Below, piece by piece: positions 54,569 through 64,000 of a stretch of 64,000 bases of DNA. How positions within the stretch are numbered: position 1 is the stretch's first letter; every line of letters starts with the position of its first letter. Under the pieces are notes generated by a model. The model saw nothing but the letters and a program-made list of their open reading frames with translations, was not told where the DNA came from and ran no database searches. Source of the stretch: Polaribacter sp. IC073. Lineage in GTDB: Bacteria > Bacteroidota > Bacteroidia > Flavobacteriales > Flavobacteriaceae. Position numbers and translations under genes: made by a program. The DNA lies in the NCBI RefSeq assembly GCF_007997075.1, contig NZ_VORS01000003.1:310001-374000 (forward strand), in the 5' to 3' direction.

Positions 54569-54907
54569 ATGAAAAAAATAGAAGCAATTATAAGAAAATC
54601 TAAATTTAGCGCAGTAAAAGACGCACTGCATGAAGTTGGCGTAAACTTTTTCTCTTATTGGGACGTCACAGGATTAGGTAACGAAAAAGAAGGCCATGTA
54701 TACAGAGGTGTTAGCTACAGTACAAGCGATATTCAAAGAAGATATTTATCGATCGTTGTAAATGATGATTTCGAAACCATTACCATTAAAACAATCATCA
54801 AAGCTGCTTCCACGGGAGATGTTGGTGATGGTAAAATTTTTGTAAGCGACATTAATGAAGCGTACAGAATTAGAACTGGAGTCAAGGGAGGAGAAACGTT
54901 GAACTAG
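54569..54907 (+). CDS. P-II nitrogen regulatory protein
   Basis: P-II trimers sense 2-oxoglutarate and ATP/ADP and block AmtB when nitrogen is plentiful. The 112-residue protein starts MKKIEAIIRKSKFSAVKDAL. The T-loop is GHVYRGVSYSTSDIQRR, where Tyr50 occupies the position of the uridylylated Tyr51 of E. coli GlnB. The C-terminal signature is GDGKIFVSDINEAYRIRTG. The T-loop around it is unlike the enterobacterial one, as in other Bacteroidota. It lies just upstream of amt, the classical GlnK position. Confidence 0.93.
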   Translation: MKKIEAIIRKSKFSAVKDALHEVGVNFFSYWDVTGLGNEKEGHVYRGVSYSTSDIQRRYLSIVVNDDFETITIKTIIKAASTGDVGDGKIFVSDINEAYRIRTGVKGGETLN

Positions 54908-54995
54908 CTTTTGCTATCAGTTGGCAATTTAGAGCCACAGAATACAAGTAGCTTTTACTTGAATCATTAATTAAAATTACAACAACAAAAAAAAC

Positions 54996-56237
54996 ATGGA
55001 ATTACTCACAATAAATAATGTATGGATGATGATCTGTACAGCACTCGTTTTCTTTATGCATTTAGGCTTCGCCCTTTTAGAAATCGGTTTAACCAGACAA
55101 AAAAATACCATCAACATTTTATTTAAAAACATTTTTATTATTACTGTTGGGTTGTTGCTATATGCTCTAGTTGGTTTTAACTTAATGTACCCAACTTGGG
55201 GTGCAAATGCTTCTGGATATTTAGGAGACTTTATATTTGGCCTTTCTTCTCCTCTAAATGCTGAAGGTACTTTAGATTTAGCATATAACGAAGGATATAC
55301 TTTCTGGACAGACTTTTTATTCCAAGGAATGTTTGCCGCAACAGCTGCAACAATTGTTTCTGGTGCAGTTGCAGAAAGAATGAAAATCTTACCCTTTATG
55401 ATATTTACTATTTTATATGTTGGTTTTGTCTACCCAATTGCAGGTTCTTGGAAATGGGGTAGCGGATTTTTAGATCAACTATCTACTCCTTTCTATGACT
55501 TTGCAGGTTCAACCTTGGTACACTCTGTTGGTGGTTGGGCAGCACTTGTTGCAGTTTGCTTATTAGGTGCTAGAATTGGAAAATTTAAAAATGGAAAAAT
55601 ACAAGCAATACCTGGTCACAACATTCCTTTAGCAACTGCCGGAGTTTTAATTCTTTGGTTAGGTTGGTTTGGTTTTAACGGTGGTTCGGTACTATCTGCA
55701 GCTCCTGCATCGACCTCTTTAGTGCTGGTAACTACCTGTTTAGCTGCTGCCAGTGGCGGCGTTATCGCCGCAATTATTTCTACTATTCTATATAAAAACC
55801 TAGATTTAACAATGTTTTTAAACGGAATTTTAGGAGGATTGGTTGGTATTACTGCAGGTGCAGATCAAATGTCTCCAACAGATGCTATCTTAATTGGCGG
55901 TATTGCCGGAGTCTTAATTGTATTTGCGGTTCGCTTCATTGATACATTGAAGTTAGACGACCCTGTTGGTGCCATTGCAGTTCATTTAATTTGTGGTATT
56001 TGGGGAACTCTAGCTGTTGGAATTTTTGGAAACCTAGCTAGTGGCACACAATTTTTAAGTCAATTAATTGGTGTTGCTTCATACGCCGTTTTTTGTTTGG
56101 CAACTTCATTCATCATCATATTCACATTAAAGAAAACAATGGGAATTAGAGTCAATGAAAGAGAAGAGTTAGAAGGTTTAGATGCCCATGAACATGGTAT
56201 GGATGCGTATCCAGATTTTCGTTTAAATGAGCATTAA
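54996..56237 (+). CDS. amtB: Ammonium transporter
   Basis: AmtB channels ammonium across the inner membrane. The 413-residue protein has about 11 transmembrane helices: FFMHLGFALLEIGLTRQKNT at the start, FAGSTLVHSVGGWAALV with the first pore His, and IAVHLICGIWGTLAVG with the second. LILWLGWFGFNGGS is another Amt signature. The short cytoplasmic tail contains GMDAYPDFR. P-II, encoded 88 bp upstream, is its expected regulator. Confidence 0.95.
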   Translation: MELLTINNVWMMICTALVFFMHLGFALLEIGLTRQKNTINILFKNIFIITVGLLLYALVGFNLMYPTWGANASGYLGDFIFGLSSPLNAEGTLDLAYNEGYTFWTDFLFQGMFAATAATIVSGAVAERMKILPFMIFTILYVGFVYPIAGSWKWGSGFLDQLSTPFYDFAGSTLVHSVGGWAALVAVCLLGARIGKFKNGKIQAIPGHNIPLATAGVLILWLGWFGFNGGSVLSAAPASTSLVLVTTCLAAASGGVIAAIISTILYKNLDLTMFLNGILGGLVGITAGADQMSPTDAILIGGIAGVLIVFAVRFIDTLKLDDPVGAIAVHLICGIWGTLAVGIFGNLASGTQFLSQLIGVASYAVFCLATSFIIIFTLKKTMGIRVNEREELEGLDAHEHGMDAYPDFRLNEH

Positions 56238-56451
56238 TCCATAAAAAAATCGCTGTTTTACCTGCAAAATTCACAAATTTGTAGGTATTTACAGTTTATT
56301 GGCATATTCTCAATATAAAAAGCTTTAATTATTATAACTGAATTATTTATAGCAAAATTTTGTTTTCATCATAAAAATTATATATAAACCTTTAAATCAC
56401 TGAATTTTTCTCAATAAAAAATATAAATTAGCCAATATAATTCAATAAAAC

Positions 56452-59400
56452 ATGGAGAAACAAGGCTTATATTTACCCGAATTTGAACACGAAAATTGCG
56501 GTGCAGGATTTATCTGTAATTTGAATGGAGAAAAAACAAATCAGATTATACATGATGCTCTAGAAATTTTAGTGAAACTAGAACACAGAGGAGGTGTTAG
56601 TTCTGATGGAAAAACAGGAGATGGGGCTGGTTTATTAATAGACATTCCTCATGCTTATTTTAAAAGAGTTTGTGATTTTTTGATACCAGAACAAAGAGAA
56701 TATGCTGTTGGAATGGTATTCTTACCAAAAAACACCAATCAATATAATTTCTGTAAAACTACTTTTGAAGAAAATATAACAGCACAAGGACTTACTGTTT
56801 TAGGATGGAGAGAAGTTCCTGTAGATGCTACGCAATTAGGACCAATTGCATTGGCTTCTGAACCAAATATAGAACAAGTTTTTGTTGGTAAAAATGCAGT
56901 TTTAGACGAAGCTACTTTTAAAGCAAAACTATATGCTGCTAGAAAAATAGCAGAACATACCATTCGAAAATCTAAAATTTCTGAATGTAATTATTTTTAC
57001 GTTTCAAGTTTATCTATCACCACGATCATCTATAAAGGTATTATTATGCCAGAAGATATTGGACCTTATTATAAAGATTTACAAGAAGTAGATTTGGTTA
57101 CCCGTTTGGCGTTAGTGCACCAACGTTTTTCTACAAACACAATGCCAACTTGGGAGTTGGCACAACCCTTTAGACACATGTGTCAGAATGGTGAAATTAA
57201 CACACTTCGTGGAAATATAAGTAGAATGCGTGTGCGAGAAGAAATCATGAAAAGTGATGTTTTTGGTCCACAAATAGAAAAATTATTTCCAATTATTTTA
57301 CCAGGAAAATCTGATTCTGCTTCTATGGATATGGTGGTAGAACTGTTAACACATACAGGAAGATCATTACCAGAAGTGATGATGATGATGATTCCTGAAG
57401 CTTGGGAAAAACATAAAACCATGTCTAAAGAGCTCAAAGCTTTTTACGAATACAATGGTTGTATTATGGAACCTTGGGATGGCCCCGCTTCTGTACCTTT
57501 TACAGACGGAGATTACATCGGTGCTTTGTTAGATAGAAACGGTTTAAGACCTTCTAGATATACAATTACCAAAAGTGGAAGGCTTATTATGTCTTCAGAA
57601 ATTGGTGTCTTTGAAGTTGCGCCAGAAGATGTAAAAGAACACGGTAGATTAGAACCAGGAAAAATGTTTTTGGTAGACATGAATGAAGGAAGAATCATTC
57701 AGGATGAAGAAATAAAAAGTAAAATTGTTTCAGAAAGACCCTACCAAGAATGGTTAGATAATACACACCTAGATTTAAAAGATGTTCCTTATACAAGTGA
57801 AACTTGCCCTATTGAAACCATCGATATTAAAACACGTCAGCGTTTATTTAATTATACTTTTGAAGATATACAAGAAGTAATCACACCCATGGCGCAGGTT
57901 GGTAAAGAAGCTTTAGGTTCTATGGGAATAGATACGCCTTTAGCCGTTTTATCAGACAGACCTCAATTAATATCTAATTATTTTAAGCAATTATTTGCAC
58001 AAGTTACCAATCCGCCTTTAGACGGAATTCGTGAAGAAATTGTAACGGACATCAGTTTAAATTTAGGAAAAGATAGAAATATTTTTAGCATTACAGAAAG
58101 ACAGTGTAGAAAATTAAGAATTCAGAATCCTGTTATTTCTAATGCCGATTTAGAAAAAATTAGAAATATTGATATTGAAAGTTTCAAAACAAAAACGATA
58201 GAAATTTTATATCCAAAAGCACAAGGACTAAATGGACTTGAGGATGCTTTGGATGCCATTGTTATTCAAGTTGAAAAAGCTATTGAAGATAAAAATAATA
58301 TCATCATTCTTTCAGACAGAGGTGTAAATCAAGAGTTTGCTCCTATTCCTGCTTTGTTAGCATGTTCTTTTGTAAATCATCAATTAAATCGTTTACGCAA
58401 GCGTTCTTATTTCGATATTATTATTGAGTCTGCAGAACCACGTGAGCCGCATCATTTTGCTACTTTATTTGGGTATGGCGCAAGTGCTGTAAACCCTTAT
58501 ATGGTGAATGAAATCATTAGAACGCAAGTGAAGGAGGGTTTTATTACAGGTATGGACGAGCAAGGTGCGGTTGATAACTTCAATAAAGCTATTGGAAAAG
58601 GAATTTTAAAAGTAATGAACAAAATAGGAATCTCTACATTACATTCTTATAGAGGTTCTCAAATTTTCGAAATTGTAGGATTTAGTTCACAGTTTGTAGA
58701 AAAATACTTTCCATATACTGCTTCTAGAATTGAAGGGATTGGTTTATACGAAATTGAAAAAGAAATAGACCAACGTTATAAACAAGCATATCCAGACAAT
58801 CAAATTGATAAAAATTTAGGATTGAATGTTGGTGGAGATTATAGATGGAGAAGAAATGGTGAGCGTCACTTATTCAACCCAACTACGGTTTCTAAATTGC
58901 AACAAGCGGTACGATTATCAGATCAAGGGAGTTATGATGTGTATGCGAAAGCAATAAACGAACAGGCAGAAAGTTTAATGACCATTCGAGGTTTGTTCGA
59001 ATTTGACAACCTAGACCCTATTCCTTTAGAGGAAGTAGAACCTTGGACAGACATTGTAAAACGTTTTAAAACGGGTGCCATGTCTTACGGATCTATTTCT
59101 AGAGAAGCGCATGAAAATTTAGCGATTGCCATGAATAGAATTGGTGGTAAATCGAATTCTGGTGAAGGTGGTGAAGACAGAAATCGTTTTCAAAAAGATA
59201 TAAATGGTGATAGTAGAAACTCTGCGATTAAACAAGTAGCATCTGGTCGTTTTGGGGTAACTTCTCATTATTTAACAAATGCGAAAGAGATTCAAATTAA
59301 AATGGCACAAGGAGCAAAACCTGGTGAAGGTGGCCAGTTACCCGGGGAAAAAGTATATCCTTGGATTGCTGCCGTGCGTAATTCAACTCCTTTTGTAGGA

Positions 59401-60963
59401 TTGATTTCTCCTCCTCCACACCACGATATTTATTCCATTGAAGATTTAGCACAGTTAATTTACGATTTAAAAAATGCAAATCGTGAGGCTAGAATTAATG
59501 TGAAATTGGTTTCGGAGGTTGGTGTAGGTACCATTGCTGCTGGTGTTGCAAAAGCAAAAGCAGATGTTGTTTTAATATCTGGTTATGATGGTGGTACAGG
59601 AGCTTCTCCTTTAACTTCATTAAAACACGCAGGTTTACCTTGGGAACTTGGTTTGGCAGAAGCCCAACAAACTTTGGTAATGAATAGTTTACGAAGTAGA
59701 ATTGTTGTGGAGTGTGACGGACAATTAAAAACAGGTCGTGATGTTGCCATTGCTGCATTGTTAGGTGCTGAAGAATTTGGTTTTGCAACGGCTCCTTTGG
59801 TTGCTTCTGGTTGTATTATGATGCGTAAATGTCATTTAAATACGTGTCCGGTTGGTATTGCAACACAAGATAAAGAGTTGCGTAAAAACTTTAAAGGAAC
59901 ACCAGAACACGTAATTAATTTCTTCTTTTACATTGCAGAAGAATTAAGAGCAATTATGGCTGAACTTGGTTTCAGAACTTTAGATGAAATGGTGGGTCAA
60001 ACTCATAAAATCAACGCAAATAAAGCGATCAAACATTATAAAGCAAAAGGGTTAGATTTATCTAGTATTTTACACAGGCCAACCGGGTATAAAAGTATGA
60101 CTGTTAAAAATACAGAGCCTCAAGATCATAATTTAGAAGGCGTTTTAGACTTTACCATATTAAAAGATTCACATAGAGCTTTGTATCGAAAAGAAAAAAT
60201 GACCTTAGATTATCCAATTAAAAATACAAACAGAGCTGTTGGAGCAATTGTTAGTAATGAAATCTCTAAAATTTACGGTCATTTAGGTTTGCCTGAAGAC
60301 ACGTTGAATATCAACTTTACAGGTTCCGCAGGACAAAGTTTTGGCGCGTTTGGTGCACACGGATTAACATTTACGCTAGATGGTAATACAAATGATTATT
60401 TAGGAAAAGGTTTATCTGGAGCAAAATTAATTATTAAGAGGCCAGCAAAAGCAGACTTTTTAGCAGAAAACAATATCATTGTAGGTAATGTTTGTATGTT
60501 CGGTGCAGTCGCTGGTCAAGCTTACATTAACGGAATTGCAGGGGAACGTTTTGCAGTTCGTAATTCGGGTGCAACTGCGGTTGTAGAAGGTGTTGGAGAT
60601 CACTGTTGTGAGTACATGACAGGTGGTAAAGTAGTTGTATTAGGTAAAACAGGAAGAAATTTTGCTGCTGGTATGAGTGGTGGAATTGCGTATGTATACG
60701 ATCCAGAAAATAAATTTGTAAACGGACTTTGTAATACAGAGTCAATTGAATTTGAAGAAATTTCTGAAGAAGTTGCAGCAGAGTTAAAAGCAACCATAGA
60801 AAAACACGTTTTATATACAGATAGTAATAGAGGCACTGAATTGTTAGCAGATTGGGATACAAGTTTAAGAAACTTTGTAAAAGTGATGCCAACGGAATAC
60901 AAAAAAGCATTAAAACGTTTAGAAACAGAAGAACCAATGTTCGAAGAATTAACAAAAGCATAA
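56452..60963 (+). CDS. gltB: Glutamate synthase large subunit
   Basis: GltB turns glutamine plus 2-oxoglutarate into two glutamates, together with GltD. The 1503-residue protein has an N-terminal glutaminase domain whose nucleophile is Cys16 ([10 protein letters not shown]) after a short propeptide. A central domain follows, then the FMN synthase domain ([48 protein letters not shown]). The 3Fe-4S cysteines are C1121, C1127 and C1132 ([15 protein letters not shown]). The C-terminal GltB beta-helix domain is complete ([32 protein letters not shown]). Confidence 0.96.
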   Translation: MEKQGLYLPEFEHENCGAGFICNLNGEKTNQIIHDALEILVKLEHRGGVSSDGKTGDGAGLLIDIPHAYFKRVCDFLIPEQREYAVGMVFLPKNTNQYNFCKTTFEENITAQGLTVLGWREVPVDATQLGPIALASEPNIEQVFVGKNAVLDEATFKAKLYAARKIAEHTIRKSKISECNYFYVSSLSITTIIYKGIIMPEDIGPYYKDLQEVDLVTRLALVHQRFSTNTMPTWELAQPFRHMCQNGEINTLRGNISRMRVREEIMKSDVFGPQIEKLFPIILPGKSDSASMDMVVELLTHTGRSLPEVMMMMIPEAWEKHKTMSKELKAFYEYNGCIMEPWDGPASVPFTDGDYIGALLDRNGLRPSRYTITKSGRLIMSSEIGVFEVAPEDVKEHGRLEPGKMFLVDMNEGRIIQDEEIKSKIVSERPYQEWLDNTHLDLKDVPYTSETCPIETIDIKTRQRLFNYTFEDIQEVITPMAQVGKEALGSMGIDTPLAVLSDRPQLISNYFKQLFAQVTNPPLDGIREEIVTDISLNLGKDRNIFSITERQCRKLRIQNPVISNADLEKIRNIDIESFKTKTIEILYPKAQGLNGLEDALDAIVIQVEKAIEDKNNIIILSDRGVNQEFAPIPALLACSFVNHQLNRLRKRSYFDIIIESAEPREPHHFATLFGYGASAVNPYMVNEIIRTQVKEGFITGMDEQGAVDNFNKAIGKGILKVMNKIGISTLHSYRGSQIFEIVGFSSQFVEKYFPYTASRIEGIGLYEIEKEIDQRYKQAYPDNQIDKNLGLNVGGDYRWRRNGERHLFNPTTVSKLQQAVRLSDQGSYDVYAKAINEQAESLMTIRGLFEFDNLDPIPLEEVEPWTDIVKRFKTGAMSYGSISREAHENLAIAMNRIGGKSNSGEGGEDRNRFQKDINGDSRNSAIKQVASGRFGVTSHYLTNAKEIQIKMAQGAKPGEGGQLPGEKVYPWIAAVRNSTPFVGLISPPPHHDIYSIEDLAQLIYDLKNANREARINVKLVSEVGVGTIAAGVAKAKADVVLISGYDGGTGASPLTSLKHAGLPWELGLAEAQQTLVMNSLRSRIVVECDGQLKTGRDVAIAALLGAEEFGFATAPLVASGCIMMRKCHLNTCPVGIATQDKELRKNFKGTPEHVINFFFYIAEELRAIMAELGFRTLDEMVGQTHKINANKAIKHYKAKGLDLSSILHRPTGYKSMTVKNTEPQDHNLEGVLDFTILKDSHRALYRKEKMTLDYPIKNTNRAVGAIVSNEISKIYGHLGLPEDTLNINFTGSAGQSFGAFGAHGLTFTLDGNTNDYLGKGLSGAKLIIKRPAKADFLAENNIIVGNVCMFGAVAGQAYINGIAGERFAVRNSGATAVVEGVGDHCCEYMTGGKVVVLGKTGRNFAAGMSGGIAYVYDPENKFVNGLCNTESIEFEEISEEVAAELKATIEKHVLYTDSNRGTELLADWDTSLRNFVKVMPTEYKKALKRLETEEPMFEELTKA

Positions 60964-60967
60964 TGTC

Positions 60968-62431
60968 ATGGGAAAAATAACAGGATTTAAAGAATTTGAA
61001 AGACAGGATGAAACGTACACTTCTGTAAAAGATAGAGTAAAGAATTATAAGGAATTTACAGTTCCTCTTTCAGAAAAAGAGGTAACAAAACAAGGGTCAC
61101 GTTGTATGGATTGTGGTATTCCTTTTTGTCACAGTGGTTGTCCATTAGGAAATCTAATTCCAGATTTTAATCACATGGTACATCAAGGGGAATGGAAAAA
61201 AGCTTCATGGATATTACATTCTACAAATAATTTTCCGGAATTTACAGGTCGCTTATGTCCTGCTCCATGTGAACAATCATGTGTATTGGGTATTATTGAA
61301 GACCCTGTTTCTATTGAAAATATTGAAAAAAATATTGTAGAACGTGCCTTTAAAGAAGGATGGATTAAACCACAACCTCCAAAGAACAGAACCGACAAAA
61401 CAATCGCAGTTATTGGTTCTGGCCCCTCAGGTTTAGCTGCGGCACAACAATTAAATAGAGCGGGTCATACAGTAACTGTTTTCGAAAGAGATGATGCAAT
61501 TGGTGGTTTATTGCGTTACGGAATTCCGAATTTCAAAATGGAGAAAGGAATTATCGATAGAAGAATCGCTATTTTAGAAGCAGAAGGAATCTTATTTAAA
61601 ACCAACGTTAATGTTGGCGTTAATTATGATGTTAAAGACTTAAAAGCTTTTGATAGCATTGTTCTATGTGGCGGTTCTACAGAAAAAAGAAGCTTACCAA
61701 CTCCTGGTATTAATGCTGATGGAGTTGTACAAGCCATGGATTTTTTAACACAACAAACAAAAGTATTGTTTGGAGCAGTAGTAAAAGACCAAATAATGGC
61801 AACCGATAAAGACGTAATAGTTATTGGTGGTGGAGATACAGGTTCAGATTGTATTGGTACTTCAAACAGACATGGAGCAAAATCTGTAGTTAATTTTGAA
61901 ATTATGCCAAAACCTCCAGGACACCGTTCACCAACAACTCCTTGGCCTTATTGGCCTTTACAATTAAAAACTTCTTCTTCTCATGATGAAGGAGCAGAAC
62001 GTAATTGGTTAATCAACACAAAAGAGTTTGTTAAAGATGAAAACGGAAAATTAATAGCTTTAAAAACGGTGAATGTTGAATGGAAAATGGTTCCGGGTCA
62101 AAGACCAGAATTAATTGAAATTGAAGGTACAGAAAAAATATGGCCTTGTGATTTAGCGCTATTGGCATTAGGTTTCACAGGTCCAGAAAGTACATTAGCA
62201 GACAAATTAGGACTTGAAAAAGATGTGCGATCGAACTATAAAGCGGAGTACGGAAAATATCAAACTAATGTAAAAAACATATTTACGGCAGGAGATATGC
62301 GTCGCGGACAATCTTTAATTGTTTGGGCAATTTCAGAAGGTAGAGAAGCTGCCAGACAAGTAGATCTCTTTTTAATGGGGAAATCAGAATTGCCTTCAAA
62401 AGATGTTTCTGGCGATTTAGTTGCTATGTAA
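60968..62431 (+). CDS. gltD: Glutamate synthase small subunit
   Basis: GltD passes electrons from NAD(P)H to GltB. The 487-residue protein has the N-terminal Fe-S cysteines RCMDCGIPFCHSGCPLGNLIP and CPAPCEQSCVLGI. Its FAD motif is IAVIGSGPSGLAAAQQLNRAGHTVTVFERD (first Rossmann fold), and its NAD(P) motif is VIVIGGGDTGSDCIGTSNRHG. FTAGDMRRGQSLIVWAISEGREAARQVD ends the FAD site. It starts 4 bp after the gltB stop, so translation is probably coupled. A strong terminator follows. Confidence 0.96.
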   Translation: MGKITGFKEFERQDETYTSVKDRVKNYKEFTVPLSEKEVTKQGSRCMDCGIPFCHSGCPLGNLIPDFNHMVHQGEWKKASWILHSTNNFPEFTGRLCPAPCEQSCVLGIIEDPVSIENIEKNIVERAFKEGWIKPQPPKNRTDKTIAVIGSGPSGLAAAQQLNRAGHTVTVFERDDAIGGLLRYGIPNFKMEKGIIDRRIAILEAEGILFKTNVNVGVNYDVKDLKAFDSIVLCGGSTEKRSLPTPGINADGVVQAMDFLTQQTKVLFGAVVKDQIMATDKDVIVIGGGDTGSDCIGTSNRHGAKSVVNFEIMPKPPGHRSPTTPWPYWPLQLKTSSSHDEGAERNWLINTKEFVKDENGKLIALKTVNVEWKMVPGQRPELIEIEGTEKIWPCDLALLALGFTGPESTLADKLGLEKDVRSNYKAEYGKYQTNVKNIFTAGDMRRGQSLIVWAISEGREAARQVDLFLMGKSELPSKDVSGDLVAM

Positions 62432-62457
62432 ACATCCATTTTAAGTATTTATTTTAT

Positions 62458-62494
62458 AAAACTCATCAATACATAAATATTGATGAGTTTTTTT
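62458..62494 (+). terminator. Terminator after gltD
   Basis: Perfect 11-bp stem ACTCATCAATA/TATTGATGAGT around CATAAA (62461-62488) followed by seven T, about 30 bp past the stop. It closes the nitrogen-assimilation group. Confidence 0.9.
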
Positions 62495-62720
62495 GTTAAA
62501 TTTTAAAGACAATTATTTGTTGCACGCATGCAATACAAATTCTCCTTTCATTCCTCAGTTTGAACTTCTTCACTACTAGTGTCCTAAATAAACCCTAAAA
62601 TGATCAATTATTTACTAGAATTTTAAACGGAAAATACACTATAATCTTCTTATGAGTTATAGTAGCAAAGAGAGTGCGTTTTTTACATATTAATTGAAGT
62701 ACGGAAGTTAACTAAATCTT

Positions 62721-62765
62721 AAAAAAAAAGCATAAGAATATCCAACTTGGAAGTCCTTATGCTTT
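62721..62765 (-). terminator. Terminator after ppnP
   Basis: Stem AAGCATAAG/CTTATGCTT (62729-62737 and 62756-62764), followed on the minus strand by a nine-T run, about 20 bp past the ppnP stop. Confidence 0.8.
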
Positions 62766-62786
62766 AAAAAGTTATTTTTATTAATT

Positions 62787-63068
62787 TTATTTATATTGAC
62801 ATAAATAAGATGTCTGTCTTGATACTTTAACTTGAAACTTTTTATTTGCTTCAATTTGATAAGCTTCACCTGTTTTATAAGTAACCCAATCAGAAGTTTT
62901 CGGTAACAGCACCGTCATCTCTCCCTCTATCACATTCATAGTCTCATGCTTACTGGTCTCAAATTCATATGAACCCTCTTCCATTACTCCTAGTGTAGAA
63001 CTTCCAATAGCTGATTTGTATCCTAAAGATTTAACATTACCGTCAAAATATTCGTTTGTTGATATCAT
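62787..63068 (-). CDS. ppnP: Pyrimidine/purine nucleoside phosphorylase
   Basis: PpnP is a small cupin that splits many nucleosides with phosphate into base and ribose-1-phosphate. The 93-residue length and sequence match the family closely: NEYFDGNVKSLGYKS, STLGVMEEGSYEFETS, ETMNVIEGEMTVLLP, and FQVKVSRQTSYLCQY at the end. It is a single-gene transcript with its own promoter and terminator. Confidence 0.93.
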   Translation of the reverse strand: MISTNEYFDGNVKSLGYKSAIGSSTLGVMEEGSYEFETSKHETMNVIEGEMTVLLPKTSDWVTYKTGEAYQIEANKKFQVKVSRQTSYLCQYK

Positions 63069-63092
63069 ATAAGTATTTTAATTATTTAGTCA

Positions 63093-63126
63093 CAAAAATA
63101 AGAAAATGTAAACAGGTAATCACAAA
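63093..63126 (-). promoter_or_regulatory. Predicted promoter of ppnP
   Basis: TTTG, a 22-bp spacer and TATTTTTG on the minus strand, with the -7 box 24 bp before the ATG. Confidence 0.45.
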
Positions 63127-63649
63127 ATAATGAAGCATTTCTATATGTATTTTAAGAATTATCAATCATTTTGAGACTCTTTTGGTAAGATCACAGTCGT
63201 TATATTACCCGCTTCTAACGAATATCTTAACTAACTTTTTCTTAATATATCTTTGCCGTATTTAGAACAGAAAAATAGCTAAAATCTAATAAATTTACTA
63301 CTAATAAAAAAGTAAAAAGCGGGTTTTAATACAATATTAAAAAAGAGAACAATATAAAAGAAAGTACTTCGGATGAGTTTTTAAAAATTAATTACCGTTT
63401 AGCTAACTTTGACACCATAGGAAATCTTTATCGAATTCCAAAGAACTCCATTAGGTAGTCTAGAAAATATTACGCACACAGGGCCTAACTATATCACATT
63501 AGAAATCATCAATGGTGTTTAATTCATTCATATTAAGCATAAGCAATACATATAGAAAAACAACTACCATAAACGATTACGTATCCCAAAGGCTTACGAG
63601 AATACCATCCAAGCAAAGCCCAGATGATGTACAAAATTATAAGGTTTTA
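63127..63649. other. AT-rich stretch without a recognisable gene
   Basis: I see no intact gene here. The 63-codon plus-strand frame at 63512 has no family features. The stretch may be non-coding DNA and worn-out insertion-sequence flank, given the transposase remnant that follows. Confidence 0.4.
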
Positions 63650-64000
63650 TATATCTATAAGTCTAAAAAAGAAAGATTCTATGTTCCAAAACCTCTAAAC
63701 TGAGTTCTAAAGCTTTGATTTTAGCATTAAGAGCGGCTGCGAAAGCAACTGTAATCCTATGCTCAAAATAATGAGGAACATTCTTATAGTTCATAAATCT
63801 AGTTCTAGCACTACTCTTCAAAATATTGAACTTCACTTATCTTACTTTTTCATCGCATTTAGTAAGCCTAATTAAAGCAGCTTTTTTGTCCTTTGTCTGA
63901 ATATATATCCAGGATAAATATGAGATAATATGTAGGTTTTCTCTATATCTGGATAGATTACAGGAAGCATTTCAGCTCTTTCTTGTTGATTTACTATTCA
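63650..64000 (-). pseudogene. Decayed ISAon1/ISL3-like transposase fragment, cut by window edge
   Basis: Minus-strand frames contain pieces of a DDE transposase C-terminus: NQQERAEMLPVIYPDIEKT with YILSH, then after a frameshift DKKAALIRLTK. After another shift come NVPHYFEHRITVAFAAALNA and KIKALE, ending EHRIFLF at a stop (63663-63665). In intact ISAon1-type proteins the matching parts read like NYFDNRSTNASAESFNAKIK and FFLFRL. Stop codons and shifts show that it is dead. The rest would lie beyond the right edge. Confidence 0.7.

Noticed and set aside
63512..63703. 63-codon plus-strand frame
   Set aside because: It runs antisense into the decayed transposase and shows no family features.

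Overview
The window comes from a Flavobacteriaceae-type member of the Bacteroidota, most like the Polaribacter/Tenacibaculum group. The evidence is low GC, the type IX secretion/gliding genes porU, porV and gldJ beside cdd and murF, ribosome-binding sites that are mostly not Shine-Dalgarno, and several TTG-N19..22-TAnnTTTG promoters, the flavobacterial sigma-A consensus.

Layout. 1-9.1 kb: cdd (cut by the window edge), porV and porU on the minus strand; gldJ and murF on the plus strand; then a BadF/BcrA-type sugar kinase. 9.3-42.6 kb: one large surface-polysaccharide (capsule/EPS) locus, almost all on the minus strand. It holds a PHP-type tyrosine phosphatase, Wzc kinase, Wza exporter, a CapD/PglF dehydratase and PglE-like aminotransferase, two ATP-grasp ligases each next to a small phosphoglycosyl transferase, glycosyltransferases, an EpsG-like polymerase, a pyruvyl transferase with its F420-hydrogenase-beta-like partner, a Wzx flippase, two UDP-glucose dehydrogenase paralogues, a WbpO/WbpP pair, a WbpB-like oxidoreductase and the GDP-fucose genes gmd and fcl. 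42.6-43.6 kb: two tRNA-Val(UAC) genes among decayed tandem copies. 43.6-53.3 kb: folC, tonB-exbD-exbB, nhaD, a Glu/Leu dehydrogenase, anmK, an acyl-CoA dehydrogenase and truA. 53.5-62.4 kb: a plus-strand nitrogen-assimilation group (porin, P-II, AmtB, GltB, GltD). 62.7-64 kb: ppnP and a decayed ISAon1-like transposase.

The genes of the polysaccharide locus fit together as follows. CapD/PglF and the aminotransferase would make a UDP-4-amino sugar, which a PglC-like transferase puts on undecaprenyl phosphate. The WbpO/WbpP/WbpB-type enzymes and Ugd supply uronic acids, and Gmd/Fcl supply GDP-L-fucose. The glycosyltransferases build the repeat unit, Wzx flips it, the EpsG-like protein polymerises it, and Wza/Wzc with the phosphatase export it. 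No PglD-type acetyltransferase is seen; the ATP-grasp enzymes may acylate the amino sugar instead.

The most unusual content is non-genic and lies in the right half of the polysaccharide locus. Three long arrays of TTTGAC/TTTGTC-type hexamers (about 0.7, 0.75 and 1.6 kb) share about 20 copies of a conserved core of roughly 37 bp. Read on the minus strand, each core gives a purine-rich ribosome-site-like stretch, an ATG and an MLALKA-like start. One 273-bp block has been tandemly duplicated recently. Close by are a 34-codon remnant of a second WbpB-like gene ending next to REP-like palindromes, a possible small RNA beside an HU-like gene, and a four-helix-bundle (S23) gene between opposed low-complexity flanks. 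Everything here was read by eye; no database search or folding program was run.
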